Positions 34,008 through 43,371 are shown, numbered from the stretch's first letter. The stretch is DNA of 64,000 nt from Nocardia abscessus (GCF_015477775.1 NZ_JADLQO010000004.1:1-64000), one strand, 5' to 3'. Numbers and translations are program-made. Notes: generated by a model not told the origin, from the sequence alone.

Positions 34008-34568
34008 CTAACTCTGCAAAGATGCGATCCACAATAGAGGAGGAGTTAGTTTACTTATTTCTATATTGTAACTTATTTCTATATTGTAAATCTCATGCCC
34101 CTCGCGTATGACATAATTGGCATGGACTTTAGCCCCGGCCCCATAATACTTCGCACCCTGAATGAAATCAGCTTTCGCTATCCCACCGAGAAGCCAGAGC
34201 TGGTTGCGGGGAACTTCGTAGGAGGCGAAAAAGAAGTGGTCGACGGGTTCTTCTGCATGCTTGGCGGTAATTTGAGCCGTATAGCCTTCTCGAATTGGAA
34301 CGTTTCTCTTTACGGTTTTCATCCCAATTGAGACATCGCCAATCAGAAAGTCCGCATTACCTGCAACTTCCTCCAGTATCCATTTCACCGGGAGGGTCGT
34401 GTTCCTCTGCGCCCATCCATAGAAGCAGAGCTCGCCGACCTCACCCACCCACCTGAGGTCGCTACGCTCCTCCCTGTAGATGTTTCCGTACCGCTTGTCT
34501 CGCTCCTCTCGTATACGTATCGCTTCGTCTATGAATTCTTGGGATACATCACCAATTACGAAACTCAT
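34008..34568 (-). CDS. Hypothetical protein with nuclease-like core and internal duplication
   Basis: ATG 34568 has AGGTGG five bases upstream; 186 residues. GC content is clearly lower than its neighbours, suggesting transfer. The segment NADFLIGDVSIGMKTVKRN followed by YTAQITAKHAEEPVDHFFFASYE resembles the core of PD-(D/E)XK-like restriction proteins (ADF...VKT), but the acidic residue before Lys is Met, so catalysis is doubtful. Near the C-terminus the hexapeptide YNIEIS occurs twice in a row, encoded by an exact 18-bp tandem duplication. It lies between the STAND gene and a restriction-modification pair. Confidence 0.6.
   Translation of the reverse strand: MSFVIGDVSQEFIDEAIRIREERDKRYGNIYREERSDLRWVGEVGELCFYGWAQRNTTLPVKWILEEVAGNADFLIGDVSIGMKTVKRNVPIREGYTAQITAKHAEEPVDHFFFASYEVPRNQLWLLGGIAKADFIQGAKYYGAGAKVHANYVIREGHEIYNIEISYNIEISKLTPPLLWIASLQS
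34053..34088. repeat. 18-bp tandem duplication
   Basis: The 18-base unit ACTTATTTCTATATTGTA occurs twice without a gap (34053-34070 and 34071-34088), keeping the frame of the minus-strand gene. Its perfect identity suggests a recent slippage event. Confidence 0.95.
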
Positions 34569-34674
34569 GCACGCCACCTAGTTATAGCTCGACAAGTTGT
34601 CCATTAGAGGCTGGAGAGATACACTCCCGCCACCCTGGAAGCTCTCCGGCATGCCGATTACCTAGCCTGCTGTC

Positions 34675-35622
34675 CTATTCATATGGCCCCAGGAAGCGCT
34701 TCCCATTGAAATGAATAAGATGGGTCGGATCTTCGGAGCACCAAACCTCGGTTTCCCAAGCAATTTCGTGCAGATACTTTCGCATCTCTCTACGGTCAGG
34801 GAAGCAGGACACGTACACGAGGCCGGGTGTTGCCGATTTGAATAGGGCTGCCAGTTCGCCGTGACGCTTCGAATCCACCGGCCCGTGCGAGTTGGCAGCC
34901 TCCATGAGGACGAGCCAGTTCTTGTCCTTTATATAGACGACCAAGTCCGGCATTTTACCGTGCACGTCGAACGTTACGCCGAGTTGAGCGAAGCGATCCT
35001 TTTCGAAGACAACATGCTTGTCACCGGCATCTCCCACATACAGCAGCTCGGCGCCAGGTGTAAATCGCGAGCAGAAGTCCTCCGCCATCTGCTTGATGAG
35101 CGGATTCTGGCCACCTGGAGAGAGGGTGAATTCCTTGCCGTCGGTGCCGACGACCGGGATACGGTTCATCTCTCGGGCCGCGGCGTATCGCGCCTTCAAT
35201 CCCGGCACCTCCGCGAGATAGGCGGCGAGGACTGCGTCGAAGTCCGGCGTGCCGAAGCAGTGAATGACCTTCAACGCCGCGATGTCGACCTGATAGTTCC
35301 ATTTTGGCGAGTTCGTCGGCCGGTCGGGCTGGTCGGGATTCTCCTGCACCAGCATGGCCTGCACAAACTGGTGGAGCGTCTGGCGCCGTATGGTTTCACG
35401 GGAGTTGGCCGCGTATAGGCGGTCGTACTCGTCGCGCATCCAGTCCATGATCGCCCGGGTACCGAGCATGGGGTTGGAAGCCGCACTCCACGGGTCCGAT
35501 GGGCGAAGGTGTAGCAGGGCAAGCAGAGTCAGCGCCGACCGTTCGTTGGAGCGCTCGGCGTCCATGCCGAGCGCCTCCAACAGTGACTTTGCTTCGCTAA
35601 CCCTCTCGGAGATGCCGCTCAC
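34675..35622 (-). CDS. Type II restriction endonuclease, BsuBI/PstI family
   Basis: GTG start at 35622, overlapping the methylase stop (GTGA); 315 residues, normal for the family. The C-terminal catalytic half has the family signature KMPDLVVYIKDKNWLVLMEAANSHGPVDSKRHGEL, with Asp and Glu expected to bind metal, and an N-terminal helical region. PstI and BsuBI cut CTGCAG, so the predicted site is CTGCAG or a relative. It is always paired with a cognate adenine methylase, here the overlapping upstream gene. Confidence 0.9.
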   Translation of the reverse strand: MSGISERVSEAKSLLEALGMDAERSNERSALTLLALLHLRPSDPWSAASNPMLGTRAIMDWMRDEYDRLYAANSRETIRRQTLHQFVQAMLVQENPDQPDRPTNSPKWNYQVDIAALKVIHCFGTPDFDAVLAAYLAEVPGLKARYAAAREMNRIPVVGTDGKEFTLSPGGQNPLIKQMAEDFCSRFTPGAELLYVGDAGDKHVVFEKDRFAQLGVTFDVHGKMPDLVVYIKDKNWLVLMEAANSHGPVDSKRHGELAALFKSATPGLVYVSCFPDRREMRKYLHEIAWETEVWCSEDPTHLIHFNGKRFLGPYE

Positions 35623-37118
35623 GCAGCTCTGTCTACCACATCGAGGACCTTCTCGACGAGTGCATCGACCTCTTCCTGCACTGGAAGTCGTTGCGGTGCA
35701 AGTGAACCCAACTCGAGCAACGAGTCCCGATCCGGAAACCGTAGGGTTCGCAGGTCAGTCGCGTTCACCTGTGTGTGTCCGGAAAACGTGCGGAAGAACT
35801 TGTCGACGAGGGAGGAATTGAGCCACATGGACAGCCCGAATGCGGTGTCTCGGTCGAGACCTCCGCCATCTACGTGGAAGACATTGACATGGTTCTCGAA
35901 CGCGACAGGGCCTGGAGACTGTTCCGGTGACCACACGGCCGCCACGATGCGGCGACGCTCCTCCTTGGAGGAAAACCGCTTGACGACGCAATACCACCCC
36001 TCCGGGACCAGTAGCTTGTCATCCTTGTCAGTCACCGGGGAGAACCATTGTGGTTTCCGGATCTCCCGCGGCCAGCTGACCATGCCTTCACGTATGTTGC
36101 CTGGATAGATCAGAGGAGCCGCGTTCTCGGATGGTTCGGTCAGCAAGCATTCCTTCGACCGGAAGTCGACGACACGTCCGGTCGAAACGGTGATTCCCAG
36201 ACTTGCCAAGGTGTTAGGGAATGACAGCATTCGCTCAGCGACTTCAGTGTCGTCGTCGTTCGCCGCGATTCGAACGAACCGGTGAGGGTCATCTGGGTGC
36301 ACGACGTCGGAGTAAGCGACGTCGCGATGTGCAGCGTCGTCCTCATGTCCGTTGCTCGTCGACAGCATTACGCGGTCGCGACTGCCACCCCTGGTACCGG
36401 AGAAGATCACGTTCTCTTGCAGCACTCCGGTATCAGCGAAAACTGTTGAGCGAGACTCGAAAACATGCACTCTGTCCAGTGCGATCTCGTCGAGCAGATG
36501 ACTGCGAAACGCACCAAAGTACGGACCATTACAGAACGATCGTGGAGTGATGGCGACAAGCTGGCCACCCGGATCGAGGGCGATGGTCGCGAGCGCCAGG
36601 AACGCTGCATACAGGTTGGGTGCGTCCACACCGACACTCCGAACAGCAGCGCGTGCCGACGAAGAGGCGGCCAGCTTCGCGTATGGCGGGTTCTGGATGA
36701 CTAGATCAAATCCAGTGAGCCGTTCGTCTGCCTTGAGCCCGGTTACTACCGCAATGAAGTCGGCAGCGACGACCTCGGTGGTCACACGGCCCTCACCAGC
36801 GTGCACACATGCTTCGAGGGTGTCCTCCAGGAAAGGTACCACCGAAGAGTCGCACTCGACGGCGACAATATGGACCGACAATCCAGGACATTCTTGGAGA
36901 ACCCGGGATACGAGCGCGGCGGTCAGCATCCCAGAGCCTGCGCCGGGGTCGAGGACCCGGATATGGCCGCTTGCCGGTAGACGAGGCATCCTCGCGATCA
37001 ACGATGCAGCCCGTTTCGGGGTGAAGAACTGCCCTAACGCCTCCTGACTCTTCGGTTCCAACCCGCAGAGGGCGGCTACGCGGTTCTGCTCAGCCAGGGT
37101 CAGGACGTCGCGCTGCAT
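35619..37118 (-). CDS. Type II N6-adenine DNA methyltransferase (BsuBI/PstI type)
   Basis: I place the start at ATG 37118 (MQRDVLTLAEQNRVAALCGLEPKSQEALGQFFTP); the frame is open to 37178. Product 499 residues. SAM-binding motif I is RVLDPGAGSGMLTAAL and the catalytic motif IV is DLVIQNPPYAKLA, the NPPY of N6-adenine methylases. The C-terminal part should hold the target-recognition region. It overlaps the endonuclease gene by 4 bp, and being first in the transcript lets it protect the host before the nuclease appears. Confidence 0.92.
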   Translation of the reverse strand: MQRDVLTLAEQNRVAALCGLEPKSQEALGQFFTPKRAASLIARMPRLPASGHIRVLDPGAGSGMLTAALVSRVLQECPGLSVHIVAVECDSSVVPFLEDTLEACVHAGEGRVTTEVVAADFIAVVTGLKADERLTGFDLVIQNPPYAKLAASSSARAAVRSVGVDAPNLYAAFLALATIALDPGGQLVAITPRSFCNGPYFGAFRSHLLDEIALDRVHVFESRSTVFADTGVLQENVIFSGTRGGSRDRVMLSTSNGHEDDAAHRDVAYSDVVHPDDPHRFVRIAANDDDTEVAERMLSFPNTLASLGITVSTGRVVDFRSKECLLTEPSENAAPLIYPGNIREGMVSWPREIRKPQWFSPVTDKDDKLLVPEGWYCVVKRFSSKEERRRIVAAVWSPEQSPGPVAFENHVNVFHVDGGGLDRDTAFGLSMWLNSSLVDKFFRTFSGHTQVNATDLRTLRFPDRDSLLELGSLAPQRLPVQEEVDALVEKVLDVVDRAA

Positions 37119-37485
37119 TCGGCCATCATGCCGGAGCCTCGACAGCGATCCAAGCGCGGGCGACTGTGTCGCCCGCATGGACCCGGAGACATCGCATACA
37201 ATCGGGCCGCGGACTGGGCCCCTCCGGCGCTAGCTGCGGCTGACCCGGGTCAAGCTACAGCCCCGAGCTCCGTGGTGCCGCCTCTTTACGTCAGCGTCTA
37301 CAGGCGGCTAGCCCGGTCGGCGTGCACCAGTGCGTTCGGAGGGGTCAGCCAGCGCGCCGTGGAACCGCCGGCCGCCCACATCGACCAGACACCGGCGAAG
37401 ATCGGCCTGTGAGGGGATCTGCGCGACTGTTCACTTACAGGCCGGGGCCGCGAGACGCTGCCGCCTAGCCACTACATGTTGGTTG
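37119..37485. other. Intergenic region upstream of the methylase
   Basis: This 367-bp gap contains the promoter of the restriction-modification pair. No gene or clear operator (C-box) was seen. Confidence 0.35.
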
Positions 37486-37977
37486 TCAGCGGGCCTGCCT
37501 GGCCATCCAGTCCCTGTGGTTGCCGCGCCATACAGCGAGCAAGAGTGCACCGTCTTCGGGAGCTCGTCTAGCAGGGCAGACGTCGAAGTGGGTGATCCTA
37601 CATTCATCCGTGGGGTTGGCACCGCCCAGATTGACCGCTGTGCCGTCCCCAGCGACGCGCCAGCGTTTACCTGGTGGAATCTTCGAAGTGGGGTAGCCGC
37701 CGGGTTCAAGCAGCAGCCAGCGCCCGTGCACCGTTCGATGCCAGGAGCACTCGGTCTCGCAATATTTGCAGGAGCTTGGTGTGCCTTCTCGGATATCAGC
37801 TGCTGGTGCCACACGGAGCTGGTCGGCCGTTAGCTCGATGTCGATCTTCTCAGGTTCACGGTCGGGGAAATTTACCGCCTCGTCCCAACACTTATCGCAG
37901 GCAACGGTCCGGAGAGGAACAGGTCGTTCCTGCGCTCCCTCACTCGCCCCACAGACCATGCACGCCAGGATGCTCAC
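37486..37977 (-). CDS. DUF6083-like zinc-ribbon protein
   Basis: Product of 163 residues. It has an N-terminal Cys cluster (CMVCG, then CDKCWDEAV), a second one (CKYCETECSWHRTVHGRWLLLEPGGYP) and the strongly family-like GKRWRVAGDGTAVNLGGANPTDECRITHFDVCPA. I recognise this as the DUF6083 pattern of Streptomyces and Nocardia. The cysteines probably bind one or two zinc ions. Function unknown; it often sits in variable regions. Confidence 0.75.
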   Translation of the reverse strand: MSILACMVCGASEGAQERPVPLRTVACDKCWDEAVNFPDREPEKIDIELTADQLRVAPAADIREGTPSSCKYCETECSWHRTVHGRWLLLEPGGYPTSKIPPGKRWRVAGDGTAVNLGGANPTDECRITHFDVCPARRAPEDGALLLAVWRGNHRDWMARQAR

Positions 37978-38195
37978 AACGAAGATGCTCTCACGATGGT
38001 GTTGTTAGGCAACAGCTTTCCTCTAGAACGCATCTCCTCGCCATCTGGCGGCCGTCCCCACGCCGAGTCGGTGGGAGCGCCGTGAAAGCTGTCGCGGTAG
38101 GAGCCCGGCAACTGACCGGAGGTGAGTGCCACCTTCGGCATCGGACCAGACGTCCGCCCCGAGAACATGTAGGCGCAGGTGCCGATGAGAACGCT

Positions 38196-39299
38196 TTAGG
38201 CATTCGCTGTAGGCGTATCTGGGCAGAGTGCCGCGTAGGGCCAGGCGTGCTCCACTACCTCAGTGGCAACCGCTAGGGCTTGCTCTGCTGTCTCGACATC
38301 AGGTTCCCACCCGGCGTGGACCGCCTTGTTCCTGACATCAGCTAGCTTGGTCGTGATGGAATTCCGACTGGCGGTCACACCTCCGATCCTGGTGAGGACC
38401 TTCGTGACCTCGGCGATCCCCTTGCACTGCTCGAGCAGTTGGTCAACGACAACGGGATCTGCTTTGGCTTGCCGTCGAACCTGATCTGAAAGGGAAATCT
38501 CTGCGCCGGTGCACGCGTCGATGACAGCACGTCGTGTCTGACCGGCCTTCAGCCACGACCGCGCTTCCCGCAAGTACAACCACCCTTGCGGTGGCAACGA
38601 GCCGCTGCCAGCGAGATGCAGACATCGCGCAAGGACGGCGGAATCCGGAATGTTCACCGCTCGCTGGCGTCGCATCGACTGTGACCGCCGACTCCACTTG
38701 AGCCGCTTTGCGGTATCACCGGGGTGGTCACCAATATGGGCAGTCAGAGCGTTTCCCCGCGTTGACGGTCCGCCGGTTCCGCGTCGACGGCCGAGCAGAT
38801 CGAGGTCGGTGTAGATATCCAACCACGCTTCCAAACTGAGCCACCAATCCTTCGACCCGGATTCGATTTCCCGGCAGACATTTTCCACGTCCGACCCCGA
38901 CCCCGCCACCTCGAATCGGTAGGCGAGACAACAAATCTGAGCGGTACGGCAACCCTGCCCGTCAGTGGTGCTGACTACCCCCCAGATCCGGCCGCCTGCT
39001 TGAACCGGGTACTCATATTGCGTGTCCGGAGCAGTGAGCATCGGCATTATGCCGAGGAGCAGATCCTCGCCGATCCTCGGCAACAGAATCGTCACCTTTT
39101 GGCCAGCGATCGTTGTTCGGTACTGTCCACCAACGCAATCCGCCTGCACGTATAGGTCTGGGCAGTAGGCGAAGGTACCTTCGACCACTGTGGCGGGTGC
39201 GTGAGACGGCAGCGCATCTGCCTCCTGTGCGGTCATGAGCTCCAGGATGTCAGAGGCGCCCGACGTCCTCAGTTCGATTCCGCTCACCCACCTGCCCAT
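38196..39299 (-). CDS. HEPN-like domain protein, possible abortive-infection factor
   Basis: Product of 367 residues, N-terminal part beta-rich (GQYRTTIAGQKVTILLPRIGEDLLLGIMPML) and C-terminal part helical. Near the C-terminus, Arg323 and His328 form RNKAVHAG, an Rx4H motif as in HEPN ribonucleases, followed by the usual helix ETAEQALAVATEVVEHAWP. The two-domain layout resembles ApeA-type anti-phage proteins. It lies in a defence-rich region but is separated from neighbours by gaps of 218 and 887 bp. The start could be the downstream Met of MTAQEADALP. Confidence 0.6.
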   Translation of the reverse strand: MGRWVSGIELRTSGASDILELMTAQEADALPSHAPATVVEGTFAYCPDLYVQADCVGGQYRTTIAGQKVTILLPRIGEDLLLGIMPMLTAPDTQYEYPVQAGGRIWGVVSTTDGQGCRTAQICCLAYRFEVAGSGSDVENVCREIESGSKDWWLSLEAWLDIYTDLDLLGRRRGTGGPSTRGNALTAHIGDHPGDTAKRLKWSRRSQSMRRQRAVNIPDSAVLARCLHLAGSGSLPPQGWLYLREARSWLKAGQTRRAVIDACTGAEISLSDQVRRQAKADPVVVDQLLEQCKGIAEVTKVLTRIGGVTASRNSITTKLADVRNKAVHAGWEPDVETAEQALAVATEVVEHAWPYAALCPDTPTANA

Positions 39300-39461
39300 C
39301 GCCTTCGTCTCGTCGTCAGTTCAGTATCATCTCGTCGCCCACCCACGAAATGCGACACCCGCCGAGCGCTCCACGTTCCAGCACTGCCCGTCCGACGCGC
39401 GGGGCGCACACGACGGATCAACGCTTCTCGAACTGCCTGTCTGCCACCTGCCGCCTGCGAT

Positions 39462-39476
39462 CCCCCCCCCCCCCCC
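39462..39476. repeat. Homopolymer run of 15 C
   Basis: Fifteen consecutive cytosines, very unusual in this window. Such runs slip during replication and are also error-prone in sequencing, so the length is uncertain. Confidence 0.85.
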
Positions 39477-39570
39477 GGCGTAAGCTGCTGCACAAGGCAT
39501 CTCCCTCATCCAAGGGCAAAATCCGCTTCTATCACCAGCTGACCGGAACAGATCCCCAGGTCACTCGCGT

Positions 39571-39616
39571 TCCCTTCTTAGATGTACCCCCAGCCGGGGG
39601 CACATCGAAGAAGGGG
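39571..39616. repeat. Large near-perfect hairpin
   Basis: TCCCTTCTTaGATGT and ACATCgAAGAAGGGGA flank an inner CCCCC/GGGGG stem, giving about 22 paired bases with one mismatch and a tiny loop. It lies in non-coding DNA and could be a terminator, a small RNA or a relic of a mobile-element end. Confidence 0.7.
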
Positions 39617-40186
39617 ACAGATACCGATCTCTACTGGCGGTCTGCGGGTATCAGATCGAACAAGAATCCGCGATGACCAGGCGTTTCCCGGTTGCCCATG
39701 TTTGTGTGTCCTGCCGAGCGCCGGTACCGGCAACTTTCGCTGAAACGTGCGGTGCATTCAGAGGCAACCTACCTGCCGCTGGTCGAGGGCAGCTGATATG
39801 CGATGTCTCCTCTCCTCGTCGCTATTCCATGGCCGGGATCGGTAGTCTTCACTGGAGCGCTGTGCTTCCGGCTGGGCGCATGGTGGAAGACAACGGAGCT
39901 GCACGGGCGACACGCAGTAGGGGCTGCGCCGAGGTGGGGTGATCCGTGGGAGTCCGATGAGAATAGGCTCGCTGACGACATCGACGAGTGCATCACCACC
40001 AGCAAGACCGCGGCGGTGGCGGAGCAATGATGACGACACCGAGGTGATGCGGTGATCAACGACGCTGCCTGTAGCTGACCAGTAGGGACAGCACCACCAA
40101 CGGTAGCCCGTTCGGTTTTCAGGAGCAGGTTCTTGATGTTGCAGAAGCTTTTAGCGCCCTTTGGCGCGGCCGATTTGACTGTACAG

Positions 40187-40627
40187 TCAGCTCTCCTGAT
40201 ACCGCGCCAGCACCTGCTTCACGGCATCAGTGACCGGTGGTTCCTCGACCAGGCTGGTCCAGGTGTACGCGTCGTGTTCGGTCAGCTGCACAGGCTCGGC
40301 ATGACCGACCTCGACGGTGAAGTTGAACTGTCGGTTCCTCTTGCCACTGCGGGACTGGTAGTCGAATTCGCCGAGGTAGTTCGTGATGGCGGTGACCTCA
40401 AGGCCGGTCTCTTCCTTGACTTCCCGGATCAGAGCCTGGTCGATGGCTTCGCCGGGATCGACTTTGCCGCTGGGAAGTTCCCAGATTCCACCCATGAAAT
40501 CATCGGCGGAGCGTTGCAGCAGAAGGACTTTGCCACCGTGGTGCACGACGGCACCGACGACGAGTTGTTGCACCTCGTCCCGGTCGGCTACCCGCGCCAA
40601 CTTCTCCAACAGTGTGATCTCGATCAT
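40187..40627 (-). CDS. NUDIX hydrolase
   Basis: Product of 146 residues. The Nudix box is complete: GKVDPGEAIDQALIREVKEETGLE fits Gx5Ex7REUxEExGU, with the metal-binding glutamates in REVKEE. The fold around it (VVGAVVHHGGKVLLLQRS, WELPSG) is typical of the MutT-like group that hydrolyses nucleoside diphosphates linked to another moiety. The exact substrate cannot be read from sequence. It starts 6 bp after an aminotransferase remnant in the same direction. Confidence 0.9.
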   Translation of the reverse strand: MIEITLLEKLARVADRDEVQQLVVGAVVHHGGKVLLLQRSADDFMGGIWELPSGKVDPGEAIDQALIREVKEETGLEVTAITNYLGEFDYQSRSGKRNRQFNFTVEVGHAEPVQLTEHDAYTWTSLVEEPPVTDAVKQVLARYQES

Positions 40628-40633
40628 CTAGTT

Positions 40634-40816
40634 CTATCCTTTCAGGTCGGCGTGGTGGGTGATGGCTTGGTAGAGCGCTTCGATGTAGCGGTCGACGGGC
40701 GGCAGGCCCTCGTCTCGATGCCAAACAGGAAGCTTGAGCGTGGCATGGTGCAGCGGTTCGGCCCGCGGGTAGTCGCGCAGAGCGTAGGCCAGCTTGCCAG
40801 TGAAGGCCGGAAACAA
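40634..40816 (-). pseudogene. C-terminal remnant of a DegT/DnrJ-type aminotransferase
   Basis: A 60-codon frame reading LAYALRDYPRAEPLHHATLKLPVWHRDEGLPPVDRYIEAL resembles the C-terminal end of DegT/DnrJ/EryC1 aminotransferases. An upstream in-frame stop and the lack of any PLP-binding region show that the rest is missing. The NUDIX gene downstream may once have belonged to its sugar-biosynthesis operon. Confidence 0.45.
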
Positions 40817-40946
40817 AGGACCTGGCTCCTAGAACAGCGGCAGCGGGTTGAGGGGGCAGGTTGATCCGGGCCGGTCGAACAATCATGCCCAATTGCGAAG
40901 TTGGTCTGCGCACCGGTATGAGTATCGAACTATCGGATCAGCCGAG

Positions 40947-41261
40947 TTAACCGGCGCCGGTCTGCAATTGCCCTCGCCGCAGCAGTGCCCGTCCTGCGGC
41001 GAGGGTGCTGTGGATCTGTTGTGCGCTGATTGGGATCGAGTCCTCGCCGCTACGGCGGACAATGCTGATATAGGCGCCTTCAACTCGTCCGCCGACGATT
41101 GCGCCGTGAACGAGAAAAGGTTTCAACTCTTCATCCTGAGGTTCGATGCCGGCGGCGATCACCCAATCGCCGCCACCACAACGGTTCCACGCACCTCGAC
41201 CAGGAAATTCTTGGCTACCTTCCAAGACACCTCCCACAGAATGGACATCACCGCGATGCAT
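40947..41261 (-). CDS. Hypothetical protein, low confidence
   Basis: A 104-codon frame from ATG 41261 (MHRGDVHSVGGVLEG) contains a protein-like middle (WVIAAGIEPQDEELKPFLVHGAIVGGRVEGAYISIV, then DSIPISAQQIHSTLAAGRALL) with alternating strands and a final helix. The ribosome site is poor. It lies downstream of hsdM in the same direction, 148 bp away. It may be a real small accessory gene or a degraded one. Confidence 0.35.
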   Translation of the reverse strand: MHRGDVHSVGGVLEGSQEFPGRGAWNRCGGGDWVIAAGIEPQDEELKPFLVHGAIVGGRVEGAYISIVRRSGEDSIPISAQQIHSTLAAGRALLRRGQLQTGAG

Positions 41262-41409
41262 TGATGCGTGACGGGCCTCCGGCTTCCGCTTGCCCGCGGT
41301 TCGGCGCACCCAGCCCGCTGCAAGCGCAGGTGAGCGGCGCGGAGCAACCTCGACAGGAGTGTCAAGGTTTGCGTCCTTTTGGCTCGTACCTCCTGGCGAG
41401 GGGTTGCGC

Positions 41410-43368
41410 CTACGATCCGCTCCCATCCAGCGGCCACCGGTAGCCCAGTTTGCACAGCTGTGTGGCCAGGCGTGAGGATGCCTGTTCTCGTCGTCGTTCG
41501 AGTTGCTCAAGTGACGTCTTGTACTGCTCACCCCACGCTAGGTACACGTCGATTAGTTGATTACGTTCGTTAGCCGCAAGGTTTTTCGCGCGGGCAAAGA
41601 GGTCCGCTCCAATCCTGTCGAAAATGAGTGCGTTCACTCCGGCAGTGGACGAGTCAGAGCCTCTGATTGTCCTGCGCAGTTGGCTGATGTCCTCCTGATT
41701 AGTTGTCCACCAGTCTACGAATAGTCCCGCTATCTGTTCATTGTTCAGAATCGTCCAGGCGTTCAGCGCTCGATGGAACGTCTCAGCGAAGTATTCGCGT
41801 CCTGCGACGAGTGGTCGTTCGGTGAGCACGCTCTGCTCCTTCTGAAATAGCTGAAACCAGTCTTCAACAGCAGAGGTGAATGCTGTCTCGGAGCTTGCGC
41901 TCAGAGCAGGGATGGCTGTGGCAGTGGTCTCATACCCGCGCGGGGGAAAGTTGAGGTATCCGGGCTTGCCGGATACAAACACATCATTCAGTTCGATGCC
42001 GAATGCGGCGAACCGGTCACGCTGAGAGTCGACCTCGGCGATGGGTACTCCACCGGCGAGTAGGGCGCTGACGCTCGGCCGCTTCCGGGTTGGAGGTTCC
42101 GGATCGAAGTAGTCCCCTACATTGAGACTGTATTCTTTGGCCGCGATCTCTCCCGGGGGGACCAGTCGTGAGAAATGGCTGATCTCAGCTTGCTTGAGGT
42201 AAGTGGTGGCTATCTTTTCCACATGACGAGGAGCGAGATGGTTCTTCGAACGTTTTACCTCTACTTCGTGTTCGGCATTGATGAACAGCACCCCTCGCTC
42301 ACGGGCATGGGCAGCATTTTTCCCGCAGAGTACAAGAAGGCAGGCCGGTATGGAGGTGCGGGGAAATAGATTTTGCCCGAGCCTAATAACAGCAGCGATT
42401 CGTCCGTCCTCGATCATTCTGCGGCGAATCCGCCCTTCGGCTCCGCCCCTGAATAACACTCCGTACGGGGCAGCCACTACACCTACGCCCTCGGGGGCTA
42501 GTGATGCTAAAACATGCTGGACGAACATCAGATCCGCGGACCGGCTATGGCCATACGGTGTTTGTTGTGGGATATTAAGTATCTCGTTCTGGTACTTGAG
42601 ACTAAAAGGGGGATTGCTCAACACTCGGTCGAAGTGCTTCAGATCACCAGCACCATTGAGGTGCTTCGGATCGACAAGCGTGTCGCCAGTCAAAATGTTT
42701 GATGCGTCATCGCTTCCATGTAGCGTCAGGTTGAGTCGCGCGATTGCACACGCCTGCAAGCTAACATCCTGCCCGAAAAGAATTGGTGCGCTTTTCTTCT
42801 CAGTATGCTCTTCGACGTAGTTCCGAGCTTCGATAAGTAGGCCGCCGGTCCCTACGCATGGGTCATAGACCGTATGACCCGGCTGTGGATCAGCGAGCCG
42901 AACCATGAGCTGGCTGACCGAGCGTGGCGTGCGGATATCGGCGCGATTGTCCGCATCCGCGAAACCGGCGAGGACTTGCTCATAGAGCGGACCAGCCGCA
43001 TCATCCAGTTCGCGATCTCCTCCCCCCAGGGGGATCTCGTCGAACACTGAGATCAATTGCCGGGCCTCGACGTCGCTCAATTGTTTGTCGCGTACCACGC
43101 GCAGGAAGGAGTCATCTAGGATGTCTGGATTGCTGAAAATCAACGCCGTCGCAGCCCTTTCGAGAGCATCGCGTGGTGAGCTGGTCGCGGCCGCGACCAG
43201 CTCATCCCACCGCGCTTCCTGCGGGACAGCCAACCTGCCGGGGTGGTCGGTCGCCCACTTGAGAACGAGCATGACCGACATGACACGTACGTAGTCCGTC
43301 GCGTCCATCGCGCCCCGGAGGATATGGGCAGCCTTGAACACCCTCTTCGCAAGATCCGCGGTGCGCAT
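41410..43368 (-). CDS. hsdM: Type I restriction-modification methylase subunit
   Basis: Product of 652 residues. The SAM motif DPCVGTGGLLIEA lies near residue 166 and the catalytic NPPF (RVLSNPPFSLKYQ) near 249, followed by the RSADLMFVQHVLASL segment typical of HsdM. An extra C-terminal 200 residues end in a coiled coil (RNQLIDVYLAWGEQYKTSLEQLERRREQASSRLA) that could pack against HsdS. It starts 3 bp after the half-length hsdS. No hsdR is present in the window, so it may be methylation-only or work with an unlinked nuclease. Confidence 0.92.
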   Translation of the reverse strand: MRTADLAKRVFKAAHILRGAMDATDYVRVMSVMLVLKWATDHPGRLAVPQEARWDELVAAATSSPRDALERAATALIFSNPDILDDSFLRVVRDKQLSDVEARQLISVFDEIPLGGGDRELDDAAGPLYEQVLAGFADADNRADIRTPRSVSQLMVRLADPQPGHTVYDPCVGTGGLLIEARNYVEEHTEKKSAPILFGQDVSLQACAIARLNLTLHGSDDASNILTGDTLVDPKHLNGAGDLKHFDRVLSNPPFSLKYQNEILNIPQQTPYGHSRSADLMFVQHVLASLAPEGVGVVAAPYGVLFRGGAEGRIRRRMIEDGRIAAVIRLGQNLFPRTSIPACLLVLCGKNAAHARERGVLFINAEHEVEVKRSKNHLAPRHVEKIATTYLKQAEISHFSRLVPPGEIAAKEYSLNVGDYFDPEPPTRKRPSVSALLAGGVPIAEVDSQRDRFAAFGIELNDVFVSGKPGYLNFPPRGYETTATAIPALSASSETAFTSAVEDWFQLFQKEQSVLTERPLVAGREYFAETFHRALNAWTILNNEQIAGLFVDWWTTNQEDISQLRRTIRGSDSSTAGVNALIFDRIGADLFARAKNLAANERNQLIDVYLAWGEQYKTSLEQLERRREQASSRLATQLCKLGYRWPLDGSGS

Positions 43369-43371
43369 AAC

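Larger units (their letters stand above)
39300..40186. other. 887-bp region without confident gene
   Basis: Short frames on both strands lack codon bias and ribosome sites. It holds a 15-base run of C (39462-39476) and a large hairpin (39571-39616). It may be a degraded gene or an old insertion site. Confidence 0.4.

Noticed and set aside
39803..40030. 75-codon plus-strand frame with a hydrophobic start
   Set aside because: No ribosome site and weak codon bias; surrounded by other random frames of equal length.
40848..41264. 138-codon plus-strand frame upstream of the NUDIX region
   Set aside because: Antisense to a frame with a slightly more protein-like pattern; no ribosome site and no recognisable domain.
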